Source: Enoplolaimus lenunculus
Lineage: Eukaryota > Nematoda > Enoplea > Enoplida > Thoracostomopsidae
Direction: 5' to 3'
Length of the DNA: 64,000 bases
NCBI GenBank assembly: GCA_030248215.1
Contig: JASANG010001213.1
Span: 186,001 to 250,000 of the forward strand
Part shown: one piece after another, positions 39,804-53,093 of the stretch
How the letters are laid out: each line of letters begins with the position of its first letter
Position numbering within the stretch: position 1 is the first letter of the stretch
Program-made: the position numbers and the translations under genes
Notes under the pieces: model-generated
Databases searched by the model: none
Seen by the model: the letters and a program-made list of their open reading frames with translations, nothing else
Told to the model about the DNA's origin: nothing

Positions 39804-41306
39804 GATAACCCTGTAATTAGCTTACTTTTTTCACATGGGTAAGTTTAAAAAACCAATTGATCGAAGTGCAATTTTTGGATCATTTTTTAATAAAAATGAC
39901 CGAAACTTAATACAAACTATGCAAAAACATTTTCGTCGGCTCCGAACAATGGTGGGAGGGGGCGCCCTCCTTAGCCCCCCTTTATCACCACCCTTGATCA
40001 ATAGAAAAGGCTTAGAATTTGTACTAAACTTTATTCAAAGACTATAGGCATAGGCTCAATATGGTCATTTGAGTTTTTTACAATAGACATGTGAAATTGT
40101 TAACAGTGGTTCTGTAAGATAGCGCCTGCCTGAAAATGAATTTGAATCGGAGAGTTGTATTGTCGTTGAGTATTTCTGGGACTCGCTATTACGCGAATAG
40201 CGAAGGGAATCGGTCTCACAAAATGTCCAACTTATCGGGTAAACCCTAAGGCGGGGTTCGTGTTATAACTGCGGCAGCCTGAAACACGCCTAATTTCTAT
40301 TACAAAAGCTGATAACATTTTGACTGTATGTTAAGCCGCTAGTCAAATCCAAAACGTTTGAATAGGTATGCTCTGTCTGCCTGATACGACAGCCACCACA
40401 TATACTGTTATATATTATATACACTAGACGTAGTGTATTTCAATATTATTTGACATGTTTGAAAATATCTGCAGAGTTGTAATAAGCTGTCTGGCCGTCT
40501 TGCAGAATGTCTGGGTAAAATTGGAATTTGAATTGTTTTTATTTAGGAATATCTCTAAGGAAAATTTCCATCGGAAACAGAAACGTAGGAACTAATTCAG
40601 GATTCGAAATTGTTTACTACTACATTTTCTCTATTTTATTAGTACGCACAAATTTTTGTCCTGCATATTAATATCATGTGATAATTGTTAAAATTTCGGA
40701 ATGTCATGCGATATTGGTTTAAGTGTTCCGATGTATCATTTCACGTATGGCTAAATGTATACGATTATCACTTGAACACAGCGGTTTGTAAGCCAATGTT
40801 ATGCGACATTCACATTTTGTCAGCATACTCGCACACAGCGTTTCACGATGACGTTCGAACCAACACGATCAAAACATGATTCGCGCTGTCTCAGCTATAA
40901 CGTGAGCCCCTGATATCATGACAGTTACAATAGATACCTTTCTTTTTAAGAACAAATGATAGGTGCTAGTATACACAGTAAATGAACTTGAGCCAAACTT
41001 TTAATACAGGCTATTTTAGTATTACAAAATTTAGCGATAAACTACATAATCTTTGCAAATAGATTTTTAATGCGATTAGGTTTTATATGTTTTCACCACA
41101 AATTCAAAGTCCAACAAATTGCTAAACGTTTAATCCAAGGTTTATTAAATTGCACTGGGACGGAAGAAGCTGGAGCACTGCATCCCCATTAGATTTTATT
41201 ATACTTATTTTTCTGCTTTCACAGTTATGTGACTCAGGCTAATCACCCATCTTTATGAAGGCAACGCTTTCAGCAAGTACGAACTCCTTCCCAAGTATTG
41301 ACAATC

Positions 41307-41378
41307 AATTATTATTATATTATTATTATTTTTTTAAGTATTATTATTACTATTATACTTATTATTATTTTTATTATA

Positions 41379-41411
<33 letters not shown>
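41307..41411. repeat. ATT/ATTT microsatellite
   Basis: Irregular TTATTATTATT repeats in intergenic DNA. Confidence 0.9.
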
Positions 41412-41552
41412 TACTATACTTCTCGTGTATAAATATTGGCTACCATTTTTAAAAAAAATTAATAGAATTACTAATTATACGCATGAAAAAAATCGGATAT
41501 ACAAGAAAAATACAAATCAACGCCGAAACCGACACAATAAACATAAATAAAA

Positions 41553-41716
41553 GATATTCCTATGCCTAAAACTCAAGCCTAAACTTCAGCGTAACGATAG
41601 CGCTCACAACACTAAAATCCAGGTTTAAATCTATGCCTAAGCAAAAAATTAGTTTAAAGGTCAAGCTTGCTCTTTTGGAGTGCGGAAAAAACGGTACGCC
41701 CCTCAAAGCAACATTG
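41553..41716. mobile_element. GGCC-family MITE, one end lost
   Basis: The right end (TACGCCCCTCAAAGCAACATTGG) matches the inverted end of the 31562 copy, and TTCCTATGCCTAAAACTCAAG matches the interior. The left end is not found. Confidence 0.55.
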
Positions 41717-42434
41717 GAAATATATACAATACGACAATAATCGGTCAAATAAGCTTGATAAAACAGATAAGCAAACCTTAATATATCTTTGCCTGTAAAT
41801 TTTCAAGCAAATTCACAAAGATAAGAGAGAAATGACGTTAATACGAAAAAATATAATTCAGCCAAACTGCTGTAATTTCAAGCAAAAAATAGCTATGCAT
41901 ACATACCTACGTATAGGGAAAAAATAGCTTTCTTGATAGCAAATATCTCAGTAAAATCGCAAGCTTTCACTGTTTAGAGCTTTGAAATAGAATATAATAT
42001 TTATATGCATGTACATATTTATACATGTATATATTCTGAGGTAGTAGAGCGCTTTTTTCTTTTTGATCAAGAGGTGCAGTCCCCTGGCACCCGTTTCAAG
42101 GAACGCTACGCAGGGTAGATTCTACCGCCGCGCAAGCCTATGCACTAAAACCGGCTCTCATACACTAGATCGTCAAACAATATCTCCGATGAAAAGTATG
42201 AAATTTGATTTAATTTAAATATTGCAAAAATTGTTTTGAATTCTAATGCAAAATTAAACATTTAGTTTATTATTTGAAAAATTTGAGCCAATATATAGAA
42301 TAGGGCCGTAACAGTTGTATATATGGGTACTCGTGAGCCTAAGCCTAAGCCTATACGTAAGTATGAGGCTACACCAAAGCCGAAGCGTAGCTAAAAATTA
42401 ATTACATTCATAATTGAAATCAAATGCTCTCATA

Positions 42435-42815
42435 TATCCCCAGTGTGCCGTCTGTTGACACTGTCCCAACAGTCCCCACACCCCACTGACCCAGCTGTCT
42501 CAAGCGGCCTTACTCTGACCAGTGTCCCAACTACCCGTCTGTGATCACTGCCCCATTGTTCCAACTGTCTTGACTGTCCCACCTGTCCGCTCTCGCACTT
42601 TGGCCACTGTCCCAACTGGCCCAATGCCAACTGACCCAACTATCCCCACTGTCCCAACGTGCCGCTGTCCAACTGTCCAACCTATCTCAACTGTCCCCGT
42701 TGTCCAATTATCCCAACTGTCCCAATTGTTCCGCTGTCCCCAGTCTCCCAAGTGTACCGCTGTCCAATTGTCCCAACTGTCCCATTGTCCCAACTGTCAC
42801 AACTGTGCCCACTAT
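42435..42815. repeat. Degenerate minisatellite, ACTGTCCCA units
   Basis: About 380 bp of imperfect 9-18-bp units such as ACTGTCCCAACTGTCCC. Open frames on both strands here are low-complexity products of the array. Confidence 0.88.
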
Positions 42816-43205
42816 CTGTTGTATACAGAAAACCGAAAACATCCTATAAATTCTGTCCAAGCAACTAATTTATGGTTCGTGATAATGTTTTCATGAAAAT
42901 TGTTGTCGGGACCTGACTAATATAAGAAGCATACATCCGGTTGCACTTTGACGCGTAAATAATAGACAGAACACAACAACTATAAATGTATTAGTAAATT
43001 CACACCTTTTTGATTAAATTAGCCAATACCAAACAAATTGCAAACTGCAAAAGATTTACTAAAACTGTTTCACACAATGCTTACTTTACCTTCAGCAAGT
43101 TAGTAAAAGTGTAGCGAAGGGACAGTTCGGACATTGTCGCCTGCAATGACTTTGAAAAAATTTATTTCAGTCAATAACTAAATATGTACGCTGAGACAAG
43201 ATGCC

Positions 43206-43397
43206 GGCCCATGTATAGAACAGGACCGGAACAGTAGTATAACATATTCCTAAGCCTAAGCTTAAGCCTAACCCTAAGCCTAAGCATATGGATGAGCCTA
43301 TTCCTAAGCCTAAGCCTAAGCAAAAAATAGTCTAAAGCGCAAACTGACTATATTACAGCCCCTCCACAAAACTCAGGCCCTGTTCTATACATGGGCC
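43206..43397. mobile_element. GGCCCATGTAT-family MITE with TTAGGC runs
   Basis: Ends GGCCCATGTATAGAACAGG and CCTGTTCTATACATGGGCC; perfect target duplication AAGATGCC (43198-43205 and 43398-43405). It contains two TTAGGC-like blocks. Confidence 0.93.
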
Positions 43398-44209
43398 AAG
43401 ATGCCCCACACCCAAACCATATTTGCCAAACTGGCGAGGTTCGGTGTATATTAAATTCTTGGCCACGCCCATCTTACTGCAATAACAAGTATATAATTTG
43501 TAATTTTTTTCGCAAGAAAAATGTATTTGTTATTTTATGCGGCGAGATCCAGTTAATAAACAGGAAAAATTTTGTCATTATTTTCTTTTTTCTGCTCGAT
43601 GAAGGTCTTTTTCAAGCTGTAATTTAAAACTAGACAAATGTGCGAAACAACGAAATAAAACAGTGTGCCCTACGTTACATATGTTTACTTTATCAAAAGA
43701 GCACCCTTTTGTACTACTACAAAACAAACTCAGGGTACGTTGGTGAGTTTTCATGCAAGCCTGCAACCAGGGCATAACCCTAAAGTGACTAAACCCTACT
43801 AGATTAACTTAGGTTTTTACTATTATCCACGCTAGAGGATATCTGCTCAAAACTGGCGGAAGTTTACATTCGTTATAGAGAAACTGATTTCGCGTTCTAC
43901 CAATAACTTGCGATGCAGCCAAATCAGTTGTTTAATTTTAACCACGGTTGGTTTTTCAGGAAAACTTTAACCGACCAGAATAATCGGGTTTTCGTTTTTT
44001 CCGGAAAAAACGTAAAAAACGAAAAAATTTCAAATCATGTACTAAATGCTTCTGCAAGCGCAAAAACGTTGTTGGTCGATGACTATTGAAAGATGACATT
44101 AGAAGAATCACATACTATTTTATGCAGTATCATCATTTGATAACACAGATAATAAAAGCATTACTGCAGACACTACAGAACAGTCGTATACCTGAAACGG
44201 TACCTATGC

Positions 44210-44550
44210 CATCTAAGGTGGCCACAAACTTGCGGGGTTGAGCCCGGCCTAAAAATCCGCAAACAGGATTTGTAGGTTTATTGGTATATGAAACCCGAAA
44301 TTAATCAGATGTTAGGTTCCGGACTAAACGCTGCATGTATCTGCAATAAATGTTGCAACAAAGAAAAACAATAGCAGCAGGGATGCAACTGGAATTCCGG
44401 TTTGATTAGGAAACCATTTGTATAGCATACTTTTTAGCACCGTTGTAAGACTGCTGGGGAGAGAAGAGACACAACTCTACTCGCCGTGCGTCTGCCTCTG
44501 AGGAGCCACCGTAGCTTTAGAAAAGTGCCATTGAATTTAGAACAAGCCAC
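44210..44550. repeat. Dispersed repeat, uninterrupted copy
   Basis: Contains CTAAACGCTGCATGTATCTGC, the empty site that corresponds to the MITE-split site near 31554-31747, and the same downstream block up to GAGGAGCCACCGTAGCTTTAG. Confidence 0.75.
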
Positions 44551-44758
44551 CCTTATTGTCGCGTTTTACCACCTTAGCAATAGTGCAAACAGGATTAATC
44601 GACAATATGTGCTTCACATTACCGGATATCCTGATGCTAAAAACATTCTAGCTGAGTTATACTAAAAATAATATATAGTATCTATTACATTCAATTAAAT
44701 CACCTCAAACTATATACAAAGCTACGAAGCATCTAGCTAGTAATAATATACAAACACA

Positions 44759-44980
44759 GGCCAACATTACTCAGAGGGAAGTAACACTATAATGCGTATA
44801 GGTACAGAGAAATTTCTAAGCCTTAGCCTAGGCCTATTAAGCTGCGGCCTAAAAGCAAGCTTCTAAATAATATATAACCAGAACTAAGTATTAGTAAAAA
44901 TTAATCTAAAGCTTAATCTTATTATATTGGAGTCCCACGGAATACGATCCGTCCCTCAAAGTATAAAAATGTTGGTAAGG
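44759..44980. mobile_element. GGCC-family MITE, degenerate copy
   Basis: GGCCAACATTACTCAGAGGGA at one end and TCCCTCAAAGTATAAAAATG at the other; flanks CAAACACA and CAAACAAA. Interior CCTTAGCCTAGGCC is a decayed TTAGGC block. Confidence 0.7.
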
Positions 44981-46118
44981 CAAACAAAAATTTGTTATAT
45001 AAAAAAGGATACAGTTACGCTCAAAGCTAAAATATTAACGAAATATATCACTAAGCAAATAATTTTAGTTCATCGGTACCTATATTGTTTTTATCAAAAT
45101 AATTTAAGAGGTGCCTCCTGCTGTGTGCTTTAAAATTGACTGAAACTAGCGGTAGCAGTAAATGAGTTCAAATCCTGCAAAACGAATGTTGATCAACCAC
45201 TAAAATGGGTTCAAGGGGCAGAAATGGTGATTGTTAATAATCTAAAACGTAAAAATTTAAGAGGTTCGTTACCAAGCGAGGGTAGCGACTTAACCGCAAA
45301 TATTTTTTAAATCTTTTTATTTTGCTCAATTTCTTTTCCGCGCAAGGTAATAGACTAATTTTAGATTTCACTATTACATAAATTTTGTTAAATCCACAAA
45401 TGATAGTGTAGTATGGCGTAAAGCAACGTTTAAAACTTTCCGCGTGTACATTTTTCGGGGGGCAGACAGTTTTTACATGCAAGACAGCAAAAGTGTACCT
45501 TGAGTTTGACCATTTTTTGCGTAGGCTTAAGCTGATTCTTACGGTAAGCCTTCTACTGTTATATACGGCTATCAACTATACCAAGCGTCTAAAGGCAAAC
45601 TATGAACATTTAGCCAGAACAGGCAGCGTGCTCAGTTCAGCGTACCATTTTTAGGCCGGCTGGGTGCTTGGATCAACAGTTATCGACCATTTAATTTGAA
45701 CTTTTTGCAACACAAAACATGCACAGCCATTCCACATTGTGCAACGAATAACCCTGCAGTGAAGCATTTTACAAATATGTGAATGATACTTGCTCTTAAA
45801 ATCTGTGGCGAGTTTGCACTATTTCGTAGGCCATACTTGAACCGCTGCTTACGCGTCCAGCTCGTCGAGATCTATTGGATAGGCTAGTTTTAAACTGAAT
45901 TCGTTGGAACTCCAGATTCCGTACTTTTACTGCCAAAAAAGGCGCTTACGACCAATTTTTCACATTGTTTCATACATGGGTGACGTTTTACTACCAAGAA
46001 TCATATTGTGGATTAGAGAATTTCCGTTGGATGTCGTGTAGACGTAGTTTGTTCAAAATGATAAACATGGCCATTATTTTATCACCCACCTAGCTTGCCG
46101 TTTCTGATACTCCACAAA

Positions 46119-46671
46119 CATGGTGTAATCGCACATCAGTTTCCTGTAGTGAGTGGTACCTAAACGTTTCCGTTTTAAAAATACCGAAAATTCAGTTACT
46201 TTTACACTCAAAATTAGTTATAAATCACATATATATTTCTCTATTTTTAATTACAGATATGTTGCAAATGTTCTAAATGGAACAAAAATAAAGAAATTTA
46301 TCCAAAAGTAAATATATGTAATGTTGTTAAATCGTTTGGTGTTCCGCATGTTCTTTACGAAATCTCGGCAAACTTTTTCTCAAACCTGCATCAAAAGTTA
46401 AAACAAAGCAATCCAAAGACAAAGATTGTGTAAGATTAGGCAAAATTTCAAGACTGAAATTGCCGCAACCTCTTGCGAAAATTCCCACCCGAGCCGGAGG
46501 TTGATTTTCTGCCGGACCGGAGGTAGACTTTCGGTTGTACTCTGTATGCCGCAATTGTTCCAAATTGAATAAAAATTCCAAAATTCATCCAAAATATTAA
46601 AAAAATTCGGTACATCTGTCATTTATATTGCCGTACTTAAACATTGCTAAAACCGTTTACGGTGCACCCTG
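46119..46671. mobile_element. Composite of hAT-like MITE pieces
   Basis: Outer ends CATGGTGTAATCG and GGTGCACCCTG enclose a second family end (CCGGAGGTTG to CGGTTGTACTCTG, about 46490-46553). It looks like one copy inserted in or recombined with another; boundaries are approximate. Confidence 0.5.
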
Positions 46672-47860
46672 CCAGGCTGTGTAACATATATACGCTGTCG
46701 GTGGCATCGCTGATGCACGAATAACACTTGTCTTCACATCCGGTGCAACGCAACAAGTAGCCCGTGTACTTCAGTAGAGGGTTTCATTGATACATGCATG
46801 GACTGCATTATCCATGACAGTGTCCAGGATATCAACAATATCAATTGAACGCACTACTGTTGGCGAAACATGATGTTCCTTGCCTCTTGCCGCAACCGAT
46901 TAACTGCATCGCAAATGTCATTTTCAGTGCAGTAAAAACTAGACATTCCACGGCTTTGCCAAATATTGACCGTTTGTCGCGCAAATATAATCTCATTGTG
47001 TCAATAAAAAGGCTTATCTTGTTGTCTTTTAACATAAGAATAGTTGTCGCTCCAAAAAATTAAACGAATATCTAATCCCTATGATTCTTTCTTTTTTACA
47101 CAATGTCGAATTGTTCGCAACAATTGCAGCCCATGGTGACTTTTAGGCTTCCAAAAAACCAAACCGAGATCATCCACGATGCTCATTGCAGTTGAATATG
47201 TATAATTATAACCACCGACAATCAAAGCTATAATGAGATTAGTACTCGAGCCAATTTGTATTTTAATGCATAAACCGCAAGTACTCCAATTTGTACATCC
47301 ACTCAATTGTTGGGTACTCGTTTTTTTGATTTGTGTACCATGTGGCAATAAAATTTCGAACTATGATTTGGCGAAAATTTACGGTTTCGATTCGGAATCG
47401 GTTGTGAAAAAGCCGAAACCAACAATGTTCGGCAATAACCAGGAGGCCATGGGCGCACCGCCCAAAATTGTTGCCCTTTCCAACTGTTTTATCGGCACAG
47501 AACGCTGTAAAATGGTTATATACGGTTTTTACGCGGTTTTATGTGGTATACACAAGCGCGTACGTCGAAAATTATGGACACACGGTTCTTAAACGGTCAA
47601 TTTTTGAGCTAACGGACATACACGGTTCTTCCGCGAAATTTCTTGGCAAAAACCGCGTATGTCCTCCACATTTCTGAATTTTAATGGACATACATGGTTT
47701 TTATGCAACGCTTGCATGTATATAACGTTATCCATTGGACATACGGAAAGCGAACCTCACCATCCATTTTATTTTCTGCTGCACCCTGCAATACCACAAA
47801 TGATTCGTATAAGAACATAACTACAATATTTACTAAAAACAATATAACGTAAGTATAAAA

Positions 47861-48194
47861 CAGCGTGCAACGGAGTTGAGATACTTGAGCTGCAGGTCAA
47901 CAAATTTTGCCGGAACCGGAGTTGAGGCGAAATTAGGCAGTTAAAACGATGTTTGATTTGCTAATTTTAGCAAATATCGGTAAGTGTTGTTAAATCTGTC
48001 GATAATACGATCACTTTTTACGAAATCTGGACAATTTTTTTCCAAAAGTGTACAAACGTTAAAACGAGATACACCAAACAAATTTTGCAAAAATATACAA
48101 AATTTCAATGCCGAAATTGCCAGAACCTCCGGCAAAAATTCTGTCGGAACCGATGGACCATTTTCTGCCGGAGAACACCACTGGTTGTACCCTG
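47861..48194. mobile_element. hAT-like MITE with perfect 8-bp target duplication
   Basis: CAGCGTGCAACGGAG to GGTTGTACCCTG, flanked on both sides by GTATAAAA (47853-47860 and 48195-48202). This copy fixes the family ends and the 8-bp target site. 334 bp, non-coding. Confidence 0.9.
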
Positions 48195-48800
48195 GTATAA
48201 AACATACGCAATACTTAAGCTATATACGCGAGCCACATTCGACTTTTAGTTCAACGTTTACATTGTTAAATTTATTCAAAACAATACCTAATATAATAGC
48301 AATATAATATGTCCGTTAATCCGTTACCGGTAGAAATCAGTGTTCATTTCAAGTTTCTACAGTATAAATGCCGGAAGTTCCATTATTTTTACGCTCAAAA
48401 TTGGCTTTAAATAAATTATAAGCCGTACAATTTCGCATTACGTATGCTGCAATTACTGAATTTTAAATAAAAACGATCAAATTCATTTAAAATACTGAGC
48501 ATGCGCTATTTTTCACAAAACACTTTAATAAGCCCGGTGAATATTTACATGCTTCACATGTGCTGGCATAACATCTTCGAAACTTTTATACATTATAATT
48601 TCCAGCGATTTAGCACGGTCTTTTCTCTGCCAGATGCGGATATATATACGCACCCTGCTGACAACAACTTTATTAACATTTCACCACGAAGCTCACAAAT
48701 TTCTAGTCCATTTGATGCCAAATAACCTTCCAATCTCATGAGTCCTTCGTAGTCAATAAATTATTCAACTACACGCCATTGGGTTGACAGCTTTTCCCGA

Positions 48801-51114
48801 TCAATGATACGAATTTTCTGTTTTTTGTGTAGCAGAATACAAATTCAGCGTCAAAATCGCAACCCCTAACGTAACAAGGGTTTTGATTAACAGCAAGTAC
48901 CACGACATTATGCGTAATACATTTTCAAACAACCTGAAACGAAAGCAGAAGTTGTTAAATAGGAAATTGTTTATATCTAAACAAGTAGGTCATGTTTCCA
49001 GCGCATAATTCTAGAAAGTCGGAACGCTAATTTTGCTTGAGAGAACAATTTGCATTGAAGCATTAGAACTAGTCTCCAAAGCTCTTTTTCAAGTCTGCAC
49101 TGCACCCAGTGATACTAGAATTATTGAACAAACAATATTCAACACTGATTGCAAATTGAATTCAAAATTAAATAACTTAATGTTTCAATTTACATGAACA
49201 ATAACGATCGATACACAGCAAGCACGAGCAAAGCAGTGACAACCGGATAACGCTTGGTTCCAAGTTCGTGTGGACGGGTCCAAAGCCAAACCAGGCTAGA
49301 TACAGCCATAAAATGTACCTAAAACAGTCATTTAAACGATTACACCTCGAAATGCATAAGTTGTCCAATCAAGCAAATAGCACAACTTTTTTTATTTGCC
49401 TTTATGCCAGTCTTCTTAGCTTACAAACAATCTCGGACAGGGCAAACGATTTCAGATGTCATATGTGGAATGCGCACCGGGTTCACTTGTTAAGTTAACC
49501 TCCAACACTAAAGCTAACTGACAGCAGACAGCAAAGTGCACTAAACCCTCCATCGTAACTACACAATCCAAGCCGATGTCCACTCCACTCCCGTTGCAAA
49601 AGCTCTTGTAGAATACTCTACTCACCAAATTAACATTTGATTCAAGGCTCAGCTGAATATAACGCCAATCGAATTCAATACCACGTGCACCAACCCAAAG
49701 TGGTACAGCGCGTGTTGCAATCAAATCCGCTGACGCCCAACCGAGACCTGTTGCTAAGAATCGAACCTTAAACACGTACGTAACTGACGTTGATATATTC
49801 CACAGCAAACAACAACATTCTACTTCTGTATAGCGTTCCATATTCTCTCTATTACGTACGTACGCCCAATGCCTCATATATTTGTGAAAGAGAAGTTGTA
49901 GTTTTCACAGTCTTTATAAAAAGTAACCGGCTACTACGATGTACACAAAGGCATAAAACAGATACCAAGAAATTACTATTTACTTACTTACATCTGTGCA
50001 CTGAATAATGACAGTGGTTAGTGCCTCGATAAAGTAAGCAAGATTAACTTTCAGATTCTCTAAAACAAAAGTTTACCTCGCCTTTTCCTGACAAACCCTT
50101 CGTAATAATTAAATACAGGCCGATCAAATCGACGATATCTACCGTGCTTTTAAACAGCTCCTAAAACTTAAAAATACTTTAAATAAAACAAGAAACGACG
50201 CTGAAACAAAACTAAAGAATAAGATGTTTGCTGCCATTCAAGTTTGAATTGAAACTATTGAAGGTGTGGCTATAAAATACGCACCTTCAATTTAAAAGTA
50301 AAACCATATACTTAACGGTACAAAATCAAATTTTTCACTGGCTATAAAATGTGCACCCCCAATTTAAAAGTACAAGCATATACTTACTGGTACAAAATCA
50401 AATCTTTCTCCTTCATGTTCACTGGTAGGAAAGAATGTTGCGAAAATTAACAATTTGCACAGCTGTGTAACAAAGTATCCAACGCCAGCTTGAACACACT
50501 TCCAAACGCTGCTATATTCTGACCTGTAATACAAAATCCACTATTTTCTTGTTGCAATCAAAGATTTAATGCAAACTAGCACTGCCAATAAAGCACGTTT
50601 TGAGCAAGTTACAACCAAATTAAAAAACAAAATGCGTGTCAGTCTAGGTAGCAGCCGGGATATCAGACCTTTTACTAACCAGCTGGAACAGCGGGCTCGA
50701 GCGGGGATCGAACTCTCAGCCTACGGATCCTTAAGCGAACACTCTACCACTGCGCTACACAGCCCGCCTCTCCAACTGTTTCTATCGTCGACTATATGTG
50801 TCGACATTGTGCTGCCAGCAAGCATACAACACAGCGTGCATTGCATTTATTGCATTTGCACTAGGACAAGCATGTCTCACATGCTTACAATGCGTACACT
50901 TAGATATAGTTTAAAACCTAGATGTATTCAGACACTGGCTTGAAGATTTACTTGTAGATTTAAACTTCACTCTGCATAAGTTTTACTTTGCATATCACAA
51001 TCCTAATCAGTCAAACAATAATCCCATATAAACGTACAATCCAGAATACTTGTAGGTGATGAAGTAAGGAAAGTAAGATAACGCAACGCAATTGCCGAAA
51101 TGAAAAAATGTCAT
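48801..51114 (-). CDS. tmem147: TMEM147, endoplasmic reticulum membrane protein, complete, 6 exons
   Basis: Predicted 227-aa multi-pass membrane protein, close to the 224 aa of human TMEM147, which acts in the ER at the translocon with nicalin and NOMO. Exons (minus): 51114-51050, 50523-50388, 50160-50077, 49766-49626, 49318-49194 and 48933-48801; all phases agree. Diagnostic stretches are [62 protein letters not shown] and [17 protein letters not shown]. The start ATG is at 51114 and the stop TGA at 48803-48801. Intron 1 holds a tRNA-like sequence, and a tandem duplication lies at the exon 2 donor. Confidence 0.96.
50268..50405. repeat. Tandem duplication of about 70 bp at the TMEM147 exon 2 donor
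   Basis: GGCTATAAAATxxGCACC, CAATTTAAAAGTA, CATATACTTA and GGTACAAAATCAAAT occur twice in a row (about 50268-50339 and 50340-50405). The second copy holds the real exon 2 end and donor (minus strand CCA|GTAAGT at 50388/50387); the first holds a decayed donor (GTTAAG). Confidence 0.82.
50691..50767 (-). other. tRNA-like sequence (tRNA relic or head of a tRNA-derived SINE)
   Basis: Starts GCGGGCTGTGTAGCGCAGTG and ends TTCGATCCCCGC plus TCGAGCCCGC. The first and last seven bases pair fully, and Pol III A-box (TAGCGCAGTGG) and B-box (GTTCGATCC) motifs are in place. The anticodon and T stems do not pair well and three extra bases sit at each side, so it is probably not a working tRNA. It lies in TMEM147 intron 1, same strand. 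Confidence 0.55.
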
Positions 51115-52764
51115 CTGCACAAAAACGTTTCAGTTTATAGTACAACGTAAAGTTATATAATTTAAAACTGAATGGCTAAAGAAGTCACAAGCACCTAGGT
51201 TCCACAGCAGTAACAATTATTGAAAAAATTCATAAGTTGCGACTTTTCCTAGCCGAATTTAAACTCAGCTCCAGCTAAATATCAACATTTTTAGACTTAT
51301 TGGCGACTTGACACCTCAATCAACAATACTAATAAAAATTTCAAATAGTGCAACATCACACACAACCGATATAAATAAACCTTCTTTTCGTTTTTATAAC
51401 TAGCTACGTAAAATCAAACAGCCAAAATTGAACGATTCGGAAAAACAATTCGTGATGTAGGCCAGCAAGGGCGGATCCAAGTGGGGATATGGCAAATGCG
51501 TCCGCCCACATGCTGCCGATTGTAAAATTTTATCAGGATTAAAATCAAAAAACCAAGCAAATTTTTTTCCGATATCTCAAGATTTCACCGTTGTTTAGCG
51601 TATTAGAGCCGAAACTCAGCACAACTAAATTCTATGTCGTTTGACATGTTTTAAAATTCGTCTTGCTTGTCGCTCGCTTCGCTCGCGAGTTTTGGGGACC
51701 CCATCCTGGAGTTTGGGGGGAGCCGACTCGTCTAGCCTACGCACGAACCTAAGCCTACACAAAAACTTTTAGCCTCCTAAAGCGTAGGCTCAAGCTTGAC
51801 TAAACTAGAGTCTAAAAACCTAAACTCTTGAACAGGCTAGCTTTTGGGAAATAAAGATATTATAAGGGAAATTAGGATTTTGGAAATTTTGGGAATTACT
51901 CAGGAAATTGGGAGGGAACTGTTCTATACATTTGCCGGAGTGTATGACTTGTGGCTTTTTATATGTGTAAAAATATACAAGAACATGTGCCAAAAAGTAA
52001 CATTTTTCACTTGTGCATCCCCCAAACCAGACATTTCGGGATTTGCCAATGCACACTAAATCAAAATTTTGACGTTTGCAGCCTCTACCACGGTTTTTAC
52101 CACGTTTTATGCTGTTGAAACGTTAGAATTTATTGTGGCGGCTACGGATATAAGAATTGAAACAGAGAGTGTTCAAAAGAAATTGGTTTCTAGTACCTAA
52201 TGTACTCGGTTGTAGACGCAAGCATTTTGACTTAAAAGTCAGGTTGGACTTTCAGTAAGTACTTTCTCAGTTTTGTCTGTTAGTTAAATGTGGTTGCTGC
52301 AGAAACTACGGCTTTTGTCTGGTAAACTTTAAAAGTCACAGTTGCCCATCTTTATCAGTTTGACTTCGAGCTATAAGTCTAAGGCCGACTAAAGTCACAT
52401 CTATACAATATATCAATGTCTCTTACACATTAAACATAACGCGCAATTGCGCAGATAAAAGCGTGACTGCTGGTAGGAGCAGGTACAAGTTTTGTTAGCG
52501 CGCTTTGATTAGTCCGGTCCACAATAAAACCATTAAATATATTGAACCCTCATAGTGAGGCCAAGTAAAAGTGAGGCCACGGGCGACGGCAAAATCGATT
52601 TGTTATGCAATTCCAAAAAATACTCTTCCGTACAATCCAGGTTAAGCATTAATTTTGGAATTTGGCTCTCGCTCGTTTTTGGGTCTGTTTCGTTTCACTT
52701 CCGAGTATTCGACTTCTATTTAATATTTTACCACGCGAATTTTCCTCTATTTTATATAAGCTAC

Positions 52765-53093
52765 ATCATAAAAGGGGGCAGCCTGTGAGAGGCCAAATAA
52801 ATATCAATCTTTTCCGTCTTTTTATTCTAGTCACTACACTGTAAATTTCAATGAGTTCATTAATCAACTCAGACGGAAAGTTAGTTATTTGTGAGTTAAT
52901 AACAGCAGACTTTAACTCACTCTGAGTTAAATTTATACCCACCCTGAGTTGATTTGAGTCCGGAAAAGTTGATTGATTAAATCAGAATGAGTCATATCAA
53001 CTCACAATTATGAGCTCTGTTAGTCCTAACTCAGATTGAGTGATTCAACTCAGTCTGAGTTGAAATCAACTCATTGCAATTTACAGTGTACAG
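52765..53093. mobile_element. Right end of a CTGTAGTGACCC MITE, split by a nested MITE
   Basis: GCAGCCTGTGAGAGGCCAAAT and TTATTCTAGTCACTA (to 52836) and then CAG TAG from 53091 together match the right end of the family. The left end is not recognised upstream. The interruption is exactly the nested element at 52837-53088 plus a TA. Confidence 0.75.
52837..53088. mobile_element. Nested TA-flanked MITE, 252 bp
   Basis: Ends CACTGTAAATTTCAATGAGTT and AACTCATTGCAATTTACAGTG, with TA at 52835-52836 and 53089-53090. The interior is full of AACTCAGAxTGAGTT palindromes, so most of it can fold back. Confidence 0.92.

Larger units (their letters stand above)
39056..48800. other. Intergenic region, SDR to TMEM147
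   Basis: No gene recognised. It contains the long palindrome (39300), microsatellite (41307), minisatellite (42435), MITEs (41553, 43206, 44759, 46119, 47861) and a dispersed repeat (44210). Open frames such as those at 45234-45575 (minus) and 47233-47592 (plus) show no family features. Confidence 0.55.

Noticed and set aside
45234-45575. 113-residue minus-strand open frame
   Set aside because: No family motif, no splice-linked neighbour and AT-rich composition; chance open frame.
47233-47592. 119-residue plus-strand open frame
   Set aside because: Composition is irregular, the second half covers a TACACGGTTTTTACGC-type repeat, and no domain is recognised.
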